Shown here: piece by piece, positions 24,954 through 36,939 of the stretch
Layout of the letters: every line of letters starts with the position of its first letter
How positions within the stretch are numbered: the stretch's first letter is position 1
From: Vanilla planifolia
Taxonomy: Eukaryota; Streptophyta; Magnoliopsida; Asparagales; Orchidaceae
NCBI GenBank assembly: GCA_023846275.1
Contig: CM043877.1
Location: 17,218,607-17,282,606 of the forward strand
Direction of reading: 5' to 3'
Length of the DNA: 64,000 nt
Translations under genes and position numbers: made by a program
The notes under the pieces: model-generated
What the model was told of the DNA's origin: nothing
Databases searched by the model: none
The model's input: only the letters and a program-made list of their open reading frames with translations

Positions 24954-25085
24954 CACGTGAGGGATCACGTGCGATATATCGCGAGCGAGATTTCGCGGGA
25001 TGGGAGTACCCGACAGCGGCGAGCAGGCCAACCACCCGCTCCGGTCCAAAAAACCGGCAACGCCACGGAGGCGGTTTAACACGTG
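24954..25085. promoter_or_regulatory. Three CACGTG (G-box) sites upstream of the BIG BROTHER TATA box
   Basis: CACGTG occurs at 24954-24959, 24966-24971 and 25080-25085, about 115-250 bp upstream of the candidate TATA box. The first two are 12 bp apart, one helical turn, in the context TCACGTGAGGGATCACGTG. G-boxes bind bZIP and bHLH factors and commonly link plant promoters to light, abscisic acid or PIF signalling. Binding here is inferred. Confidence 0.65.
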
Positions 25086-25309
25086 TCTATCCTTGGTTGG
25101 TCTGAAGGAGGTGGGATTAAAGTTACGTTGGACCTCTGACTTAACTGGGGACGCTTTGGTAGCACGCAAGAAGAAAGGCTTGGGGCAGTATTTTCCGCTT
25201 TTCTTTTTGTCCCCCGCTATTGCCCTCTACACTGCTTTTTTCTTTTGTTGATTCGAAGAGAAGGAGCCGGTTAACGAGAAGAGCGCGCGAGTCAGTGTAC
25301 AGGTATTAG

Positions 25310-28300
25310 GATGGGATAATGTTGGGGAAATGTTGGTTAGGAGTTTGATAAGCCATGAGATCGCGCGTTGGTTGCGAGGCAGTGTCCGAACCACACCAAC
25401 CACGATGGCTTAAGCGGTATTTTTTTTTTTTTTAAATATAAATTATTAAAAATTTGATAAATAATTTTTTAAAGTAAAACATTATTTGTATTTTTACCCA
25501 GGTGGTAGATTGTTATTTATTTCTTCATAGTTAATTGCGTGTGTTAAACTGCTTCCCTATGCTATGGTAATTTTGATTCTTTTTTTGTTATTGTAGTATT
25601 CATTATTCAACTTATATTTTATGAATGTCTTGATCTGAATAATCTATCTTGTTTGTCATTAGATCACTGATATGTGACGATCTCATTTCCTTTATGAAGC
25701 TCCTTGGCAGGTTTTTGTATCGTTTCTAAAATTACAATCGGGTCTCGATAAAGCAATATAATAATTCTTGTAAGCATCTTTCAATGAGTTTTTTATGTCG
25801 TTTTCCTAATAAATACCATTTAGAAGTTATATGAAGCTCTAGAAGCTTTAATTATTAATAATTGTATAATCATTTGTGTCATATTTTAATTAATATTTCT
25901 ATCTAAATTTATTTATAAATGGTATTTTAAAGAGATATATGTAATTATTTAGGGCTTTATGTCAATTTTTAAACTTATTCTCAATATTTATATTTTTTGA
26001 TTTTTGTTAGCTTTTTTAAAGAAAAAACTTTAACTTTTTATGATCTCATTTTGTATACTTTTGTGTTCATACCTTTTCTCTCTCTTATTTATAGTTCACA
26101 CATTCCTTGTCACTCACATGTTACTTGAAAAAATAAATTTTTTTTATAAGATCTCAAGTGTAGATTTTAATGACAACCACATTATAGTCATCAATGCCTT
26201 AAAACTAATACCTCAAGGCTAAACCCATAAAACTAAACCCTTTTGCATCAAATTCTCAAACTTAAACCTCCAAAGCCAAAGCCTTAAGCAGCATGGATTC
26301 AAATTCATCAAATAGATATTAAAAGCATGGAATTTAGATTCATCACTTCAAGTTATGATGTATTTAACAGTTGTAACTAATTTGGTCATATTATCAATAA
26401 TCAAACTTCTTGCTCTAGTTCTTATAATTGATTCACGAAGTTGTAACTAACACTTCTATGACAATAAAAAAAATGTGTTAGTATTAGATAGTTAAATCAT
26501 TATAACTAAATAATAGTTATAATTCACCACATGTGATACTAAACTTAGCTTACTTCATTAACTATAAATAGATCACTAAATATATATATTGTGGCATCAA
26601 ATTAGATCTAATGTAAGCTAAAATAACACAATTCAACCAACAAAGTTTTGCTACTTTAACCAAATATCTCTTATAGATACCTCTTTCTCTTCTTCTCCTT
26701 ATATATTAATATATTATTTCTTAACGAGAAACCTCTCTCTTCTTTTTTTATCATTCTCACCTTACAGGGATTCTAAAATTCTATTTTTGTCTCCTTATTT
26801 TATAATTTTCTTGATATTTGTTAATAAAAGTTTATTTTACATTCTTATGAATCCATAATTTGTATCAACATTAGTATCTAACTTCTTAAAAGCTCCTTCA
26901 ACAACTTATTATTATTACTTATGAAAAAGTGGTGGACAAACATAAAATAATAAGAAATATTTTTCTTGCTTAATATATAATTCAATATTACTTGTTTCTC
27001 CAACTCCTTGCTAATTTCTTAAAGTCAACTCCTTGTTTAAGGAATAATGCCCCCTCTTTTTTTATCTCCTTCAAAAATTGAATGCTAACATAGTGCTCTA
27101 AAAAATGATGGCCCAATCTTAACTTATCATCCTTGTTATTTTTATCACTACTTCACTTTCAATCATAGCCCTAATCATAGAAATTGTCACTTTGAGGACT
27201 TGCATTTTGACCCATCCATCCCCCTTCACCCTTATTAGGAAGTCGATTATGATTGTGATTACTTAGAGCTCATTTTTAAGCAGGATTGAGGCTTCAATTC
27301 ATTATCAACCTATAAGAAGATATAAAGCAAGCTCTATCATCTTGAGACTAGGAGAAATCAAGAGGGTGACACCTTTTTTTAGCATAATCTGAACAAGAAA
27401 TTTTCTCAAAATAATAAAATTCCACTTATCTCATATTATTTTGTAAAGTTCGATCCCAATGCCTTTTATTAATGAAAATTGTGGATTAATGAGAATATAA
27501 CAAAACTTATTTTGAATAGGAGGTAGAAGAAGATTATAGAGAGAGAAAAGAAGAAAGCTGAGGATTCTCATTAATTAAGCATGATCTAGGAAGAAGAAAG
27601 AAATCAACCTACCCTTCCTTATTAGTTTGAAAAAAAATTCTCAATATGGTTATTATGACATATGTCCTAAGATTTATATAAATATTATATAAATTTAGTG
27701 CCATCATTGAACTCATACATAATGAAAATTTGTTTTTATTTAACCATGAATTTATAACCATGCAATAAAGTTAACATTTGTACTCTTTTCAACACAATAA
27801 CTAAATAAAAATGAAAAATAAAAGGAATATTAATCGTGTAGTAATCACATACTATCTTAGATCACATGTAGTCACCATATGTCTCATGCAAACTTATTAT
27901 ATCATTATTTTATTATAGCAAGTTAGATTTGGGATCACTAGGATGTCCACATAAGATAAGAGATGAAATGTAATATTTTACAAATCAACAAACTAAGAGT
28001 AAGGGCATAAGTTATGTAGAAGTCTATTGATATAATTATTCTTGAATTATTTTTTTTAAAACTCTTCCATAGTTTTTAAAAACTTGTTATGTAAGGACTT
28101 TGATAAAGTAAATATATTAATATTTTTAAGTGATTTGATCATAAATAATAGATCTATGTTCACCTTGATCATAAAGAATGAGACTTATTACATCAAAAAA
28201 CCTTTTGTATAGGTAGGAAAAACCATCACATCGTGCAAGAAAGACTACTAAGTGAATAGAAGCTTCTCTATTGGAACACCTAAACCCGTGCTCTATGTCA
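25310..28300. other. AT-rich region, probable 5' part of the degenerate gypsy element
   Basis: No intact gene. A TATAAATAGATCAC core-promoter-like sequence at about 26565 is followed by a TC-rich leader and, at about 26860, TTTGTATCAACATTAGTATC, which loosely resembles the TTTGGTATCAGAGC primer-binding site (initiator tRNA-Met) that follows plant gypsy 5' LTRs. This would place a decayed 5' LTR before 26860 and a decayed gag at 27000-28300. The upstream LTR edge and any matching 3' LTR are not resolved. Confidence 0.35.
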
Positions 28301-28329
28301 TGGATAGATACAACGTCTATAACTATTAA

Positions 28330-31300
28330 GTAACAATATTATGTACCCTTAAAATTGGGTAGGTATAACGATGAGATTTTATGTGATATTGTACCTATAC
28401 AAGTCATCTTATCCTTAGAAGACCATGGCATTTTGATAGGGACATAACTTTGAAGGATAAAACTAACACATATTCTTTTGTTAATAAAGAAAAAACCATC
28501 ACATTATACCAATTCCCATCTCATTAGAAACCTTAATCACTTAAGCTTAACAAATCTATAAAAAACATAAGCTTATAGATAAAGAAAAGGAAAAAAAGAA
28601 AGAATTTAAGCTTGATCAAACCATCTTAGGTTAGGAAGACCCTTGATCAAGGAGATTTAATTTGATTTCTTGTAATTAAAGAGTTAGCCATCACCTTATT
28701 AGACTCATCACTTATTGTATAGAGCTTATTAAATGAATGTTTAGATAACTTTTCAGATGATTTATCGAACACTTTACCTCCCATGTAAGACATACAATAC
28801 ATGATCAATCTAGTTCTCAGGGAGAGCCTACCCAACCTTCCCTACTATAGGTTAAATCTAGAGGCTTATATTGAGCTAACTCATCAAATAAAAGACTTAA
28901 AAAAGAATTTATCTAAGAAAGTATTAGTCCTCATATTATCCCTACACTTTTAGTACCCAAAAATGATGGAACGTGGAGGATGTGCATCGACAGTCAAACA
29001 ATTAACAAAATCATAGTAAAATATAAGTTTTCTATTACCCGTTTAAATAATCTCTTAGATTAGATATTAGAGGCCATCATATTTTCTAAAATAGACTTAA
29101 AAAGTGATTATCATTAATTAAAGATTAGGATGAGAGATGAATAAAAGATAATATTTAAGACTAAAGATGGTTTGTATAAATGATTAGTGATATCATTTGA
29201 GTTATCAAATGCATCAAGTATATTCATGAGATTAATTACTCAAGTTATAAAATCATACTTAAGACTATTTATTGTAGTTTATTTTGATAATATTTTGATT
29301 TATAGCAAATCTATTAATGACGTAGACCATTTAAATAAACTATGTTGCATTCTTTAAAAGGAACATTTATTTGCTAATCTAAACAAATGTGAATTCTTCA
29401 CGATCGAGATTACCTTCTTAGGGTATATAGTTTCTTCCAAATGATTGTCTGTTGACCCTAATAAACTCAAGATAATTATAGAGTGGCCTACATCAAAAAT
29501 AATTCATGACAATAGAGGTTCCATGCTCTGGCCACCGTCTATCGATGATTTATTAAAGACTTAATTACTATTGTAACACCGATTACTGATTGTATTAATT
29601 TTGATAAATTTATTTGGACTAAATCTATAAACTTAGCTTTTGAAAAATTGAAAGATGCTATGAATAAGGCACCCATTATAAAACTACATGATTTTTCTAC
29701 TACCTTTGAGGTTGTATACAATGCATCAAGAGTAGGGATAAATGGTGTCTTTAGTTAAAGTAAACATCTTATTATATTATTTAGTGAGAAACTTAATGAT
29801 GTTAGAAAGAAGTATTCTATATATGAAAAGAAACTCTATGTCATATTTCAATCTTTAAGACATTAGAGACATTCCTTATTATCCAAATAATTTATCTTAT
29901 ACTCTAATTATAAGATGCTTATGTTTCTAAATACCCAACAAGACCTTAGTCATAGGCATGCCAAATTGTTTGAGTATATTCAAGAGTATAAATTCATTAT
30001 TAAACACAAGCCTGGTTTAGAAAACAAAGTAGTTATTGTACTTAATCAACGTGTTCACTTATTAAAAGTTTTTTCATAAAGGTCCTAGATTTTGACCAAA
30101 TTAAAAACCAATATCCTGATTATTCTAACTTTGAGTTAATTTATTAAGAAATTAAATCAACTTTAAACCTTGTATCTAGAGATTTTATCTTGAAAGATGA
30201 ATACTTATATAAGAATAATAAGTTATATATCCCAAATTTGTCACTTAGAGATTTTTTAGTTTAGGAAATATATGTTGGAGAATTATTTCATCATTTTGAG
30301 AGATATAAGACTCTTAAAAATATCTCAAAGAGATTTTATTGGCCTAAAATGACACATCCTATAACATCTATTGTAGCCTAATGTTGCATATGCACAACTA
30401 CAAAATCTTTAAATGTAGGCCAAGGATCTTATATTCCATTACCTTTACTTCACAAGCCATTAGAGGAGCACATAAGTATAGATTTTGTACTTGGATTAGT
30501 TAAAATCTTATCAAGGCACGACTCTGTCTTTGTGGACATTAACTGTTTCTATAAAATGACTCATTTTATCCCTTGTCGTAAGACCTCAAATACTACCCAT
30601 GTAATTAAGATTTTTTTCAATAAAATAGTTAAATTATATTATATCCTCATGACAATAATATCTAATTGAGACATAAAATTTATTAGTTATTTTTGAAAGA
30701 CTTTATGATATTTACTAAGGACCAAGCTAAAATTTTCTTCAGCTTACTATCCTCAAACGAATGGACAAATAGTAGTAAATCATAGCTTAAGAAATCTTCT
30801 TTATAGTTTGATAAGAGAACAACTTAAGCTTTAGGATCAACCACTATTACAAACTAAATTTGTATACAATAATTTTGTGAATCGTATTATCGATCTAAGT
30901 TCTTTCAAAATTTGTTATGGTAATAATCCTATGTTTCTTGTTGATCTTATTTCCTTACTAGTAGACTTTTGTACTTCTTTCTCTATTTCTTTATTTACTT
31001 CTCATATCTCTTCATTACATTAAATAATATCTAAAAAAATTAATCTAAGAAATGAAAGACTTAAGAAACTAATAGATACTCATAGAAAGGTTAGGAAAAT
31101 TTTTGAAGTATATAATTAGAGTTAAGTCAGAATGATTCCCTTCTAATGCTTACAAAAAATTACAAACACATAGAGTTGGACCTTTTAAAATTATTCAAAA
31201 ACTAAGGACTAATGTATATAATTTGAGTCTTATTCTGTCATATTGAGTGAACCCCTTTCTACCACTACATTAGCCTCGAGAGTAAGTAAGAATAATGTGA

Positions 31301-31340
31301 AAAAATTATACATCATTAGATATTCTAACCAAAGATTGTA
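28330..31340 (+). pseudogene. Degenerate Ty3/gypsy pol (protease, RT, RNase H, integrase)
   Basis: Read across three frames with many stops, the plus strand shows an ordered gypsy pol. Near 28350 it has DEILCDIVPIQ, the protease-RT linker motif. Near 28770-28860 it has LPP...DLV and SLPNLPYYR. At 28974 it reads WRMCIDSQTINKIIVKYKFS followed by FSKIDLKSDYH, the RT fingers. RNase H follows at about 29550-30060 with FIKDL...PITD, FEKLKDAM, LVLYSN-like and IKHKPGLEN. Integrase follows from 30249 with RDFLVQEIY, FYWPKM, CCIC, ISIDFVLG, KMTHFIPC and a mutated AYYPQTNGQ. The catalytic YxDD and several other blocks are lost. Mutations are dispersed, so it is old. It is not coding today. Confidence 0.9.
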
Positions 31341-31927
31341 TACTTAAAAAATTTTTAGTTTTTTAAAAGGCAAGCCTCTGATCGAGAACCCCTGACTTAT
31401 CTTTGATAACTTATACCATATCACATCACATCTATTAAAGCATTATTGTACTCATTGCCTTGATACCACTTAGCAAGCTTTCTCCTACCTAAGAAGGATA
31501 ATGTATAAGCATCTTATGTTAGCTCACAAACACACACCTATTGACATCACACCAATTCCATTCAAACTTAGAGTCCTAATTTAATGGAATCTTATTTTCA
31601 ATTAGTCATCTTTGTTAACTATAGGGGTTGACTATAATGCTCTATTTTTTCTTATAGTTATCTCTATTATTTTTTGTCTATTCATCCAAACATATTTTAC
31701 AGTACAATATGTCATCATTGATACTGGTTTCTGTCTATGCTTCGCCCACTATCGTTAATTATTTGTCATCTTCTAATCGTTTGTTGCTTTTAATTATTGC
31801 TGCTTAGTGGTTCAACATCACTTGGTTGCCCACCATCACCAGGACACCTACTACTCGGCTACCCACAATCCCCTGACTTCCCGTCAATGACCACCCTCTA
31901 ATTGTCATCAACTACCATCATTCATCT

Positions 31928-34229
31928 TGTCAAGCCCCCACCGACATCTAATACCATTATGTCACAAAGTTATCATCAGAGTCGCCAAATACAGCATTTA
32001 AGTGAGGACAAATAAACAAACCAAAGGTGGGGACCCGACGGTAAGACAAACACTAATTCAAAATCCAAAGTATATATATAAAGACATGTTTTTAAACATT
32101 TAATCACACTAAAATTTTCCCTCTCACACATCTCTTGGAAAGGGCTCTCCTGTAACAGCATCATTCCCAGTTCTCGGTGTAGTGGTTTCATGACCTGTGA
32201 TGTAAGCACTAAATGAGATTTTATAAATCTCAGTAGATAAATCCACATATTTAACCAAGAAAATAAAAGGCATAACAAATACCATTAACAGTAAAGATGA
32301 ATGTCATACATACATATAAGATAATGTCAAATGAAAGTCATAAAGAAATGCAAGTTCCTTATATTGTGCTTATTACCGGGCCCAATTCCCTTTGACGCAT
32401 TATCCTCTGGATCCAATCATCAATGACTGTCCTCTAGCCGGCATCCAACCAAGCACATAACACTAGGCAGATATCTGATCCGAAGATCGATACCCTGCGA
32501 TCCAACACGCTGAGCCTAGTGCCACCAGGCAGGTATGGTACCATACCCTGCGATCCAACACGCTGAGCCTGGTGTAATCATCATGGAGTCATAGCACATA
32601 ACACTAGGCAGATATCTGATCCGAAGATCGATACCCTGCGATCCCACACGCTGAGCCTAGTGGTGAGGATAATGTTCTCTGGGAATCCCATTGTTTTATT
32701 TGTCATTTTCCAAACATCAATCCATGTCATATCAAAAGTCCTTTCATGCCATATTGTTTCATCTCTTTCTTTAGCATATTGTATCATATTCTTTCTTTCC
32801 ATGTTATTTCTTTCTTTTCAGTTTTTCATGCAAATGCATAAATAATCCACACCATAATATTCCTTTCTTTTTATACCATAAACATATGCAACAATCAAAA
32901 TTCTATAACAGTAAGAAAAGCATGTAAAAACACATAATATCGTGCTACATCACAGGGTTAGAAAATTATTCTACCTGGATTTGTTGTACCAAATTTTTCT
33001 TGTCAACTTCTAATTGGTTTTCTTGATGTCCTACAAGGCCATAGTGCAAACATCATCAAGTTAAAATATGTTTATTTGCCAAAAGTTGCTTTTTCTAAAA
33101 ATTATTCCCAAATAGTTAAAAATTCTGCTTTCTAAAAGCTTTCCCAAACACACCCCAAACTAATCCCAAAAGATGGGCTTACGCGGCACTGAACCGCCCG
33201 CTGGACCGCGCGCACGTTCGGCGCTGGACCGCCCGCGCAGAAAAAGCTTTCTAAAAGCTTTTCCAAACGGATTTTCAAAAAGTAAATCTGGCTTACGCAG
33301 GCGCTGGACCGCCCGCGACACTGGACCGGGAGCTCGGCGCGCTGGACCGCGTGCGCTGGGCGCTGGACCGCGCGCGCTGGGCGCTGGACCGCGCGCTCTG
33401 GGCGCTGGACCGCGCGCTCTGGGCGCTGGACCGGGCGCTGGGCGTGCTGGACCGCACGCGCTGGGCGCTGGACCGCGCCCTCGACGTGCTGGACCGCGCG
33501 CCTCCGCATCCGATTCAACGGCGTAACCCGGTCCAAAGCCTGGACCGGTTCACGCAGTCCCCCCTCTCTCTCTCGCGTCCGGCGAAGCCGAAATCTTTCG
33601 CCGGCGCTGGATCGGCTGTTTCATGTGCTGAATCAACCGAATCCGGCTCGGCTTCCTCCTCTCGGTCTCCCCCGCTCACCGGAAAATTAAATAACCCTAA
33701 CGACGAATAAAAAAAATATTTTTTTACCTTACGGAAGCCTTCGCCGGCCTTCACTGTCGCTTGCCGGAAATCCTCGCCGGCCGTTACTGTCGCGTCCAAT
33801 GCTCCCGGAATCCTCGTTGGATGTTAATGTAGCGTGCAGAAACTTCTTTAAGATATTTCTCCGAAATCTCGCCGTCGCACTCCGGTAACTCTTCGCCGCC
33901 GTTTTTCGCAGAAGCGCTTTTCCAAACGCACCTCGGTCGGCCTTTTATAAACGCGGTCGAAACTGATAAGCCTTGGTTCGTGAACCACGTTTTTGCAGAA
34001 AACTCCTTCTAAATTTTATATTTGCAAATATATCCTCCGCCAATCGGATTTGAACTAAGCCGACATTTAAAAATTACAGATCTATCATCTACGTTACAAA
34101 TTTATCCCAAATCTTCAAAAATTCATAATTTATTCATTAGAGCTCCGAAAATTACAAATTAAACATCGTTGGATTCGTCTCACAGAGCTCTTTCTATAAA
34201 AAATATAAGATAAAACTAGGGCTGTTACA
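31928..34229. mobile_element. Solo LTR, family 1, second copy (2302 bp), TSD CATCT/CGTCT
   Basis: Starts TGTCAAGCCCCCACC and ends AGGGCTGTTACA, as in the copy at 1106-3268, and lies in the same orientation. The last 200 bp differ from that copy at only a handful of positions, so both are relatively recent. Flanking pentamers are CATCT (31923-31927) and CGTCT (34230-34234), a TSD with one mismatch. The insertion lies just downstream of the gypsy pol remnant but has no purine-rich tract in front of it and is probably a separate event. It is longer than copy 1 mainly in the minisatellite and adjacent GC-rich part. Confidence 0.88.
33304..33509. repeat. 21-bp CpG-rich minisatellite, ten units, in LTR copy 2
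   Basis: CTGGACCG recurs at 33304, 33321, 33342, 33363, 33384, 33405, 33426, 33447, 33468 and 33489; after the first interval of 17 bp all spacings are exactly 21 bp. The typical unit is CTGGACCGCGCGCTCTGGGCG. Because 21 is a multiple of three and the unit has no stop, long frames appear on both strands (for example WALDRAL repeats), which explains the predicted open frames here. They have no family match and are not called as genes. Confidence 0.95.
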
Positions 34230-35447
34230 CGTCTTGTCCACTACTACATCTTAGTCGTGTCGTTATTGACGTTCGATCGTCATGTTGCATGATTGCATAA
34301 TCTTTTTAATGTCAATTTTTATGTTTTTTTTTATTTTTGCATTTAATGTGGTTGACCCACTTAGCTAATGTTATGAAATTTTAAAGATTATTTTGGATTT
34401 CCGAGTGATTTAACTCTAAAATAATATTTTTTTATATATTTTGTATTTAATATGACTAACCCACTAAGAGTTAATGATATAAAATTTTAAAAATCTCTTT
34501 TGAAACTCACATAATTTAAATTAACTCTAATATTATCTTTCCCTTTTTTCATGCTTATAATATTTTTTTGAATGTGAAGTTTTCTTTTTTATTTTTTCTA
34601 TGCATTAAGCTCTCCTTCATTTATAAATAAGAGAAACTCTTTTATTATAATATTATTATTGATGAATAAAATTTTACTTATTTGTGTACTTCCATCTTCA
34701 TAAGCAAAGAGTGTGTGCCTAACTCTAGTTGAAGAGATTTTAACTTTCTCTCTCTTTGTGAGAGATAATGATAAAAAAGGTGAGAGATCTTTCACCGAGA
34801 GAGCCAACAACCAACCAAACCCTTCTAAGAGATAAAGATCAGAGGAGAGAGACCTTCAACTTGGAGAATTAGAAATCAAACAAATTTTTACTTTTGTCAA
34901 CACCCATAAGTCTTCACTCAACCACCACCATCCTTAATATGGTTCTAAATCTTAGACTACCATCTTGTCTCTGTTTTAAACTAAGCTTCTCCACTTACCT
35001 AAATAATGACTTTGTCACTTTTTTCAACTTTGGTATTTCACATGCTAAATCTTATAGAACTATAAGACATCATCGCTAAAAAGCTATACTCTTTTAATAA
35101 CTTTTATTTTTTAGGTAGTAATATAAAATTAGAGTTATTTTTTCTATTCATTTCACATAAAATTTACCTTAAGTTTTTTTATTTTTTATGTATGATATTG
35201 GATGTGACAAAACCTACTTTATGGGATTTTATGCTTAATACTTAAAGTATTTCTACCTAATCAATTTTATAATCTACTTTATAACTTTAGAACACCAATC
35301 TTTGAATATTTCTAAAAAATTATATATGTCATTAAACCCTAATTAATATATAGTATCTTTCATATTTGTTAATAAATCTATTAAATATTTTTAGTATTGT
35401 AAACTCTAAATTGGACCTTGATAGTTCTAATTTTTTCTTACATCAAT
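34230..35447. other. AT-rich DNA with a 104-bp tandem repeat, no gene
   Basis: ATTTAATGTGGTTGACCCAC at 34341 and ATTTAATATGACTAACCCAC at 34445 begin two adjacent diverged copies of a 104-bp unit ending about 34545. A TATAAATAAGAG sequence near 34622 and an AATAAA nearby look like decayed LTR promoter and polyadenylation signals, but I cannot pair this with another copy. No protein is recognisable. Confidence 0.5.
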
Positions 35448-36939
35448 GTGGCTTTAATTTTCATGTTTTAAATTAGATTTTTCAAAATTAAGACTTGTGT
35501 GTAAGACTTAAAGTAATATGAAGCAATATTTAATAAAATTCTAATATAGTTCTAGTGGTCATAGTAATGCCAAAATGATATTTAATACATGCATGCATAT
35601 AATACAATCTTAATTGTGACACATAGTATCTAAATGAATAGTTTGACAATCTAACCATAGATATTATGTAGATGAACATCTCTTCATAGTTTTGTGATAC
35701 TCAAGATTGAAAAGGGTGAGGATTGAGCACTGAATGATATCTTGAGAAGGGAATCACTGAAGTGAAAGAGTAGCTCTTGATAGGTTTCTAAGTGGAGTAT
35801 AAAGATGAATTGTCTCACATTTCCTACTAAGAGAGTGATTCTAGTATTTATATGAGATGTCATAGTTTTAAGATTTTGAAACACCTTTTAAAAAACCCAC
35901 TTTAGTTAATATAAGATGATCCAAAGAGATAATATCTTAATATAATAAGTGATTAAGAGATCATTTCCAAGCTCATTAAATCTAGATAATGAAAAAATCA
36001 AGAGATAAGATAAAATAACAAAAATTAATGATGCATGATGAAGTAATAGGAATGCACACTAAGTTGCACACAAAGACAAACTGTAGGTGCGCAAAAGCAT
36101 GATAGTCAAGCACCATGCATGGAGGCATGGATGCACATGTGGAAGGATGTAATGGATTAAGAGCCCATGCACACTGGCATGCTTGACTTCATGAAGAGCA
36201 CACGTACAATGGTCGATCACTGATCGCATGCATATTAGGTACACCTATTACATTACCATAGTCAATGTGTGTGTAAAATGCAATACGAATGTGCATGCAC
36301 AAACTATTATGAAATCAAGAGGAATTTGTAAAATTTTTGGTAATTTTAAATTTTTGGTCGAACTCATAAGTTTTTTTATGATTAAATAATATATACTAAC
36401 TTCTATATGAAGGGATAGAAAAAATGTATAAACCAATTTAAAAAAATTTAAAAAATTTTGAGAATTAAAACTTTATGAATTCACAATCCCTTGAAGAGAA
36501 TCTTTTTGAAGAATTCAATCTCTTTGTGATAAAATTCTCTTATCCATTCATTCTTCTTATGCTTCTTTTTATTTCTCATACATCTACTTCCATTGTTACT
36601 GCTCTAAAAAAAGCTCTGTTGATAAGAGCTCAAGGTGATAACACTTTGCAAGCAAATCAATGAGACCAAGATATCATAATTTTAGTTATCTCATAAGGAG
36701 AAACTTGACTAGATCTAGAATTTAAAAGTTGAGCTAAGCTTGAGCAAAGTCACCAACACTCATTGGCATATCTTTCTAAGTAGATTGCTCTATGAATTAT
36801 TTTGATCAAGCTCTCAAATTGAGTAATCCATATTTGATCTTGAGAAGCATAAGCTAAAACACAATCAAAGAAAATTATTAGAAATAATAACATAATGATC
36901 TTATGGTCATCAAACAAATGGTGTAAAATCAACGGTTCA
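35448..36939 (-). repeat. Left LTR copy of the SIRE-type element
   Basis: Matches 46690-47194 in two blocks. 35448-35690 pairs with 46690-46935, sharing TTTAAATTAGATTTTT-like and TAGTTCTAGTG sequences. About 36690-36939 pairs with 46945-47194, sharing TCTAGAATTT, TTGAGCAAA and ATTAGAAATAATAA. About 1 kb between the blocks is missing from the right copy. Identity is roughly three quarters by eye, which means an old insertion. Confidence 0.75.

Noticed and set aside
24585..25079. 164-codon plus-strand open frame in the BIG BROTHER promoter region
   Set aside because: Low-complexity composition, overlap with open frames on both strands, and no family resemblance; it fits a GC-rich leader and promoter.
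26040..26222. Short hydrophobic frame as a membrane protein
   Set aside because: AT-rich low-complexity translation in transposon-derived DNA with no supporting context.
33304..33509. Regularly spaced repeats as a CRISPR array or a repeat-protein gene
   Set aside because: Units are contiguous 21-mers without unique spacers, in a plant LTR, and open on both strands.
1106..34229. The two family-1 LTRs as the ends of one 33-kb element enclosing the genes
   Set aside because: Each copy has its own matching or near-matching 5-bp flanks on both sides, which marks two independent solo LTRs.
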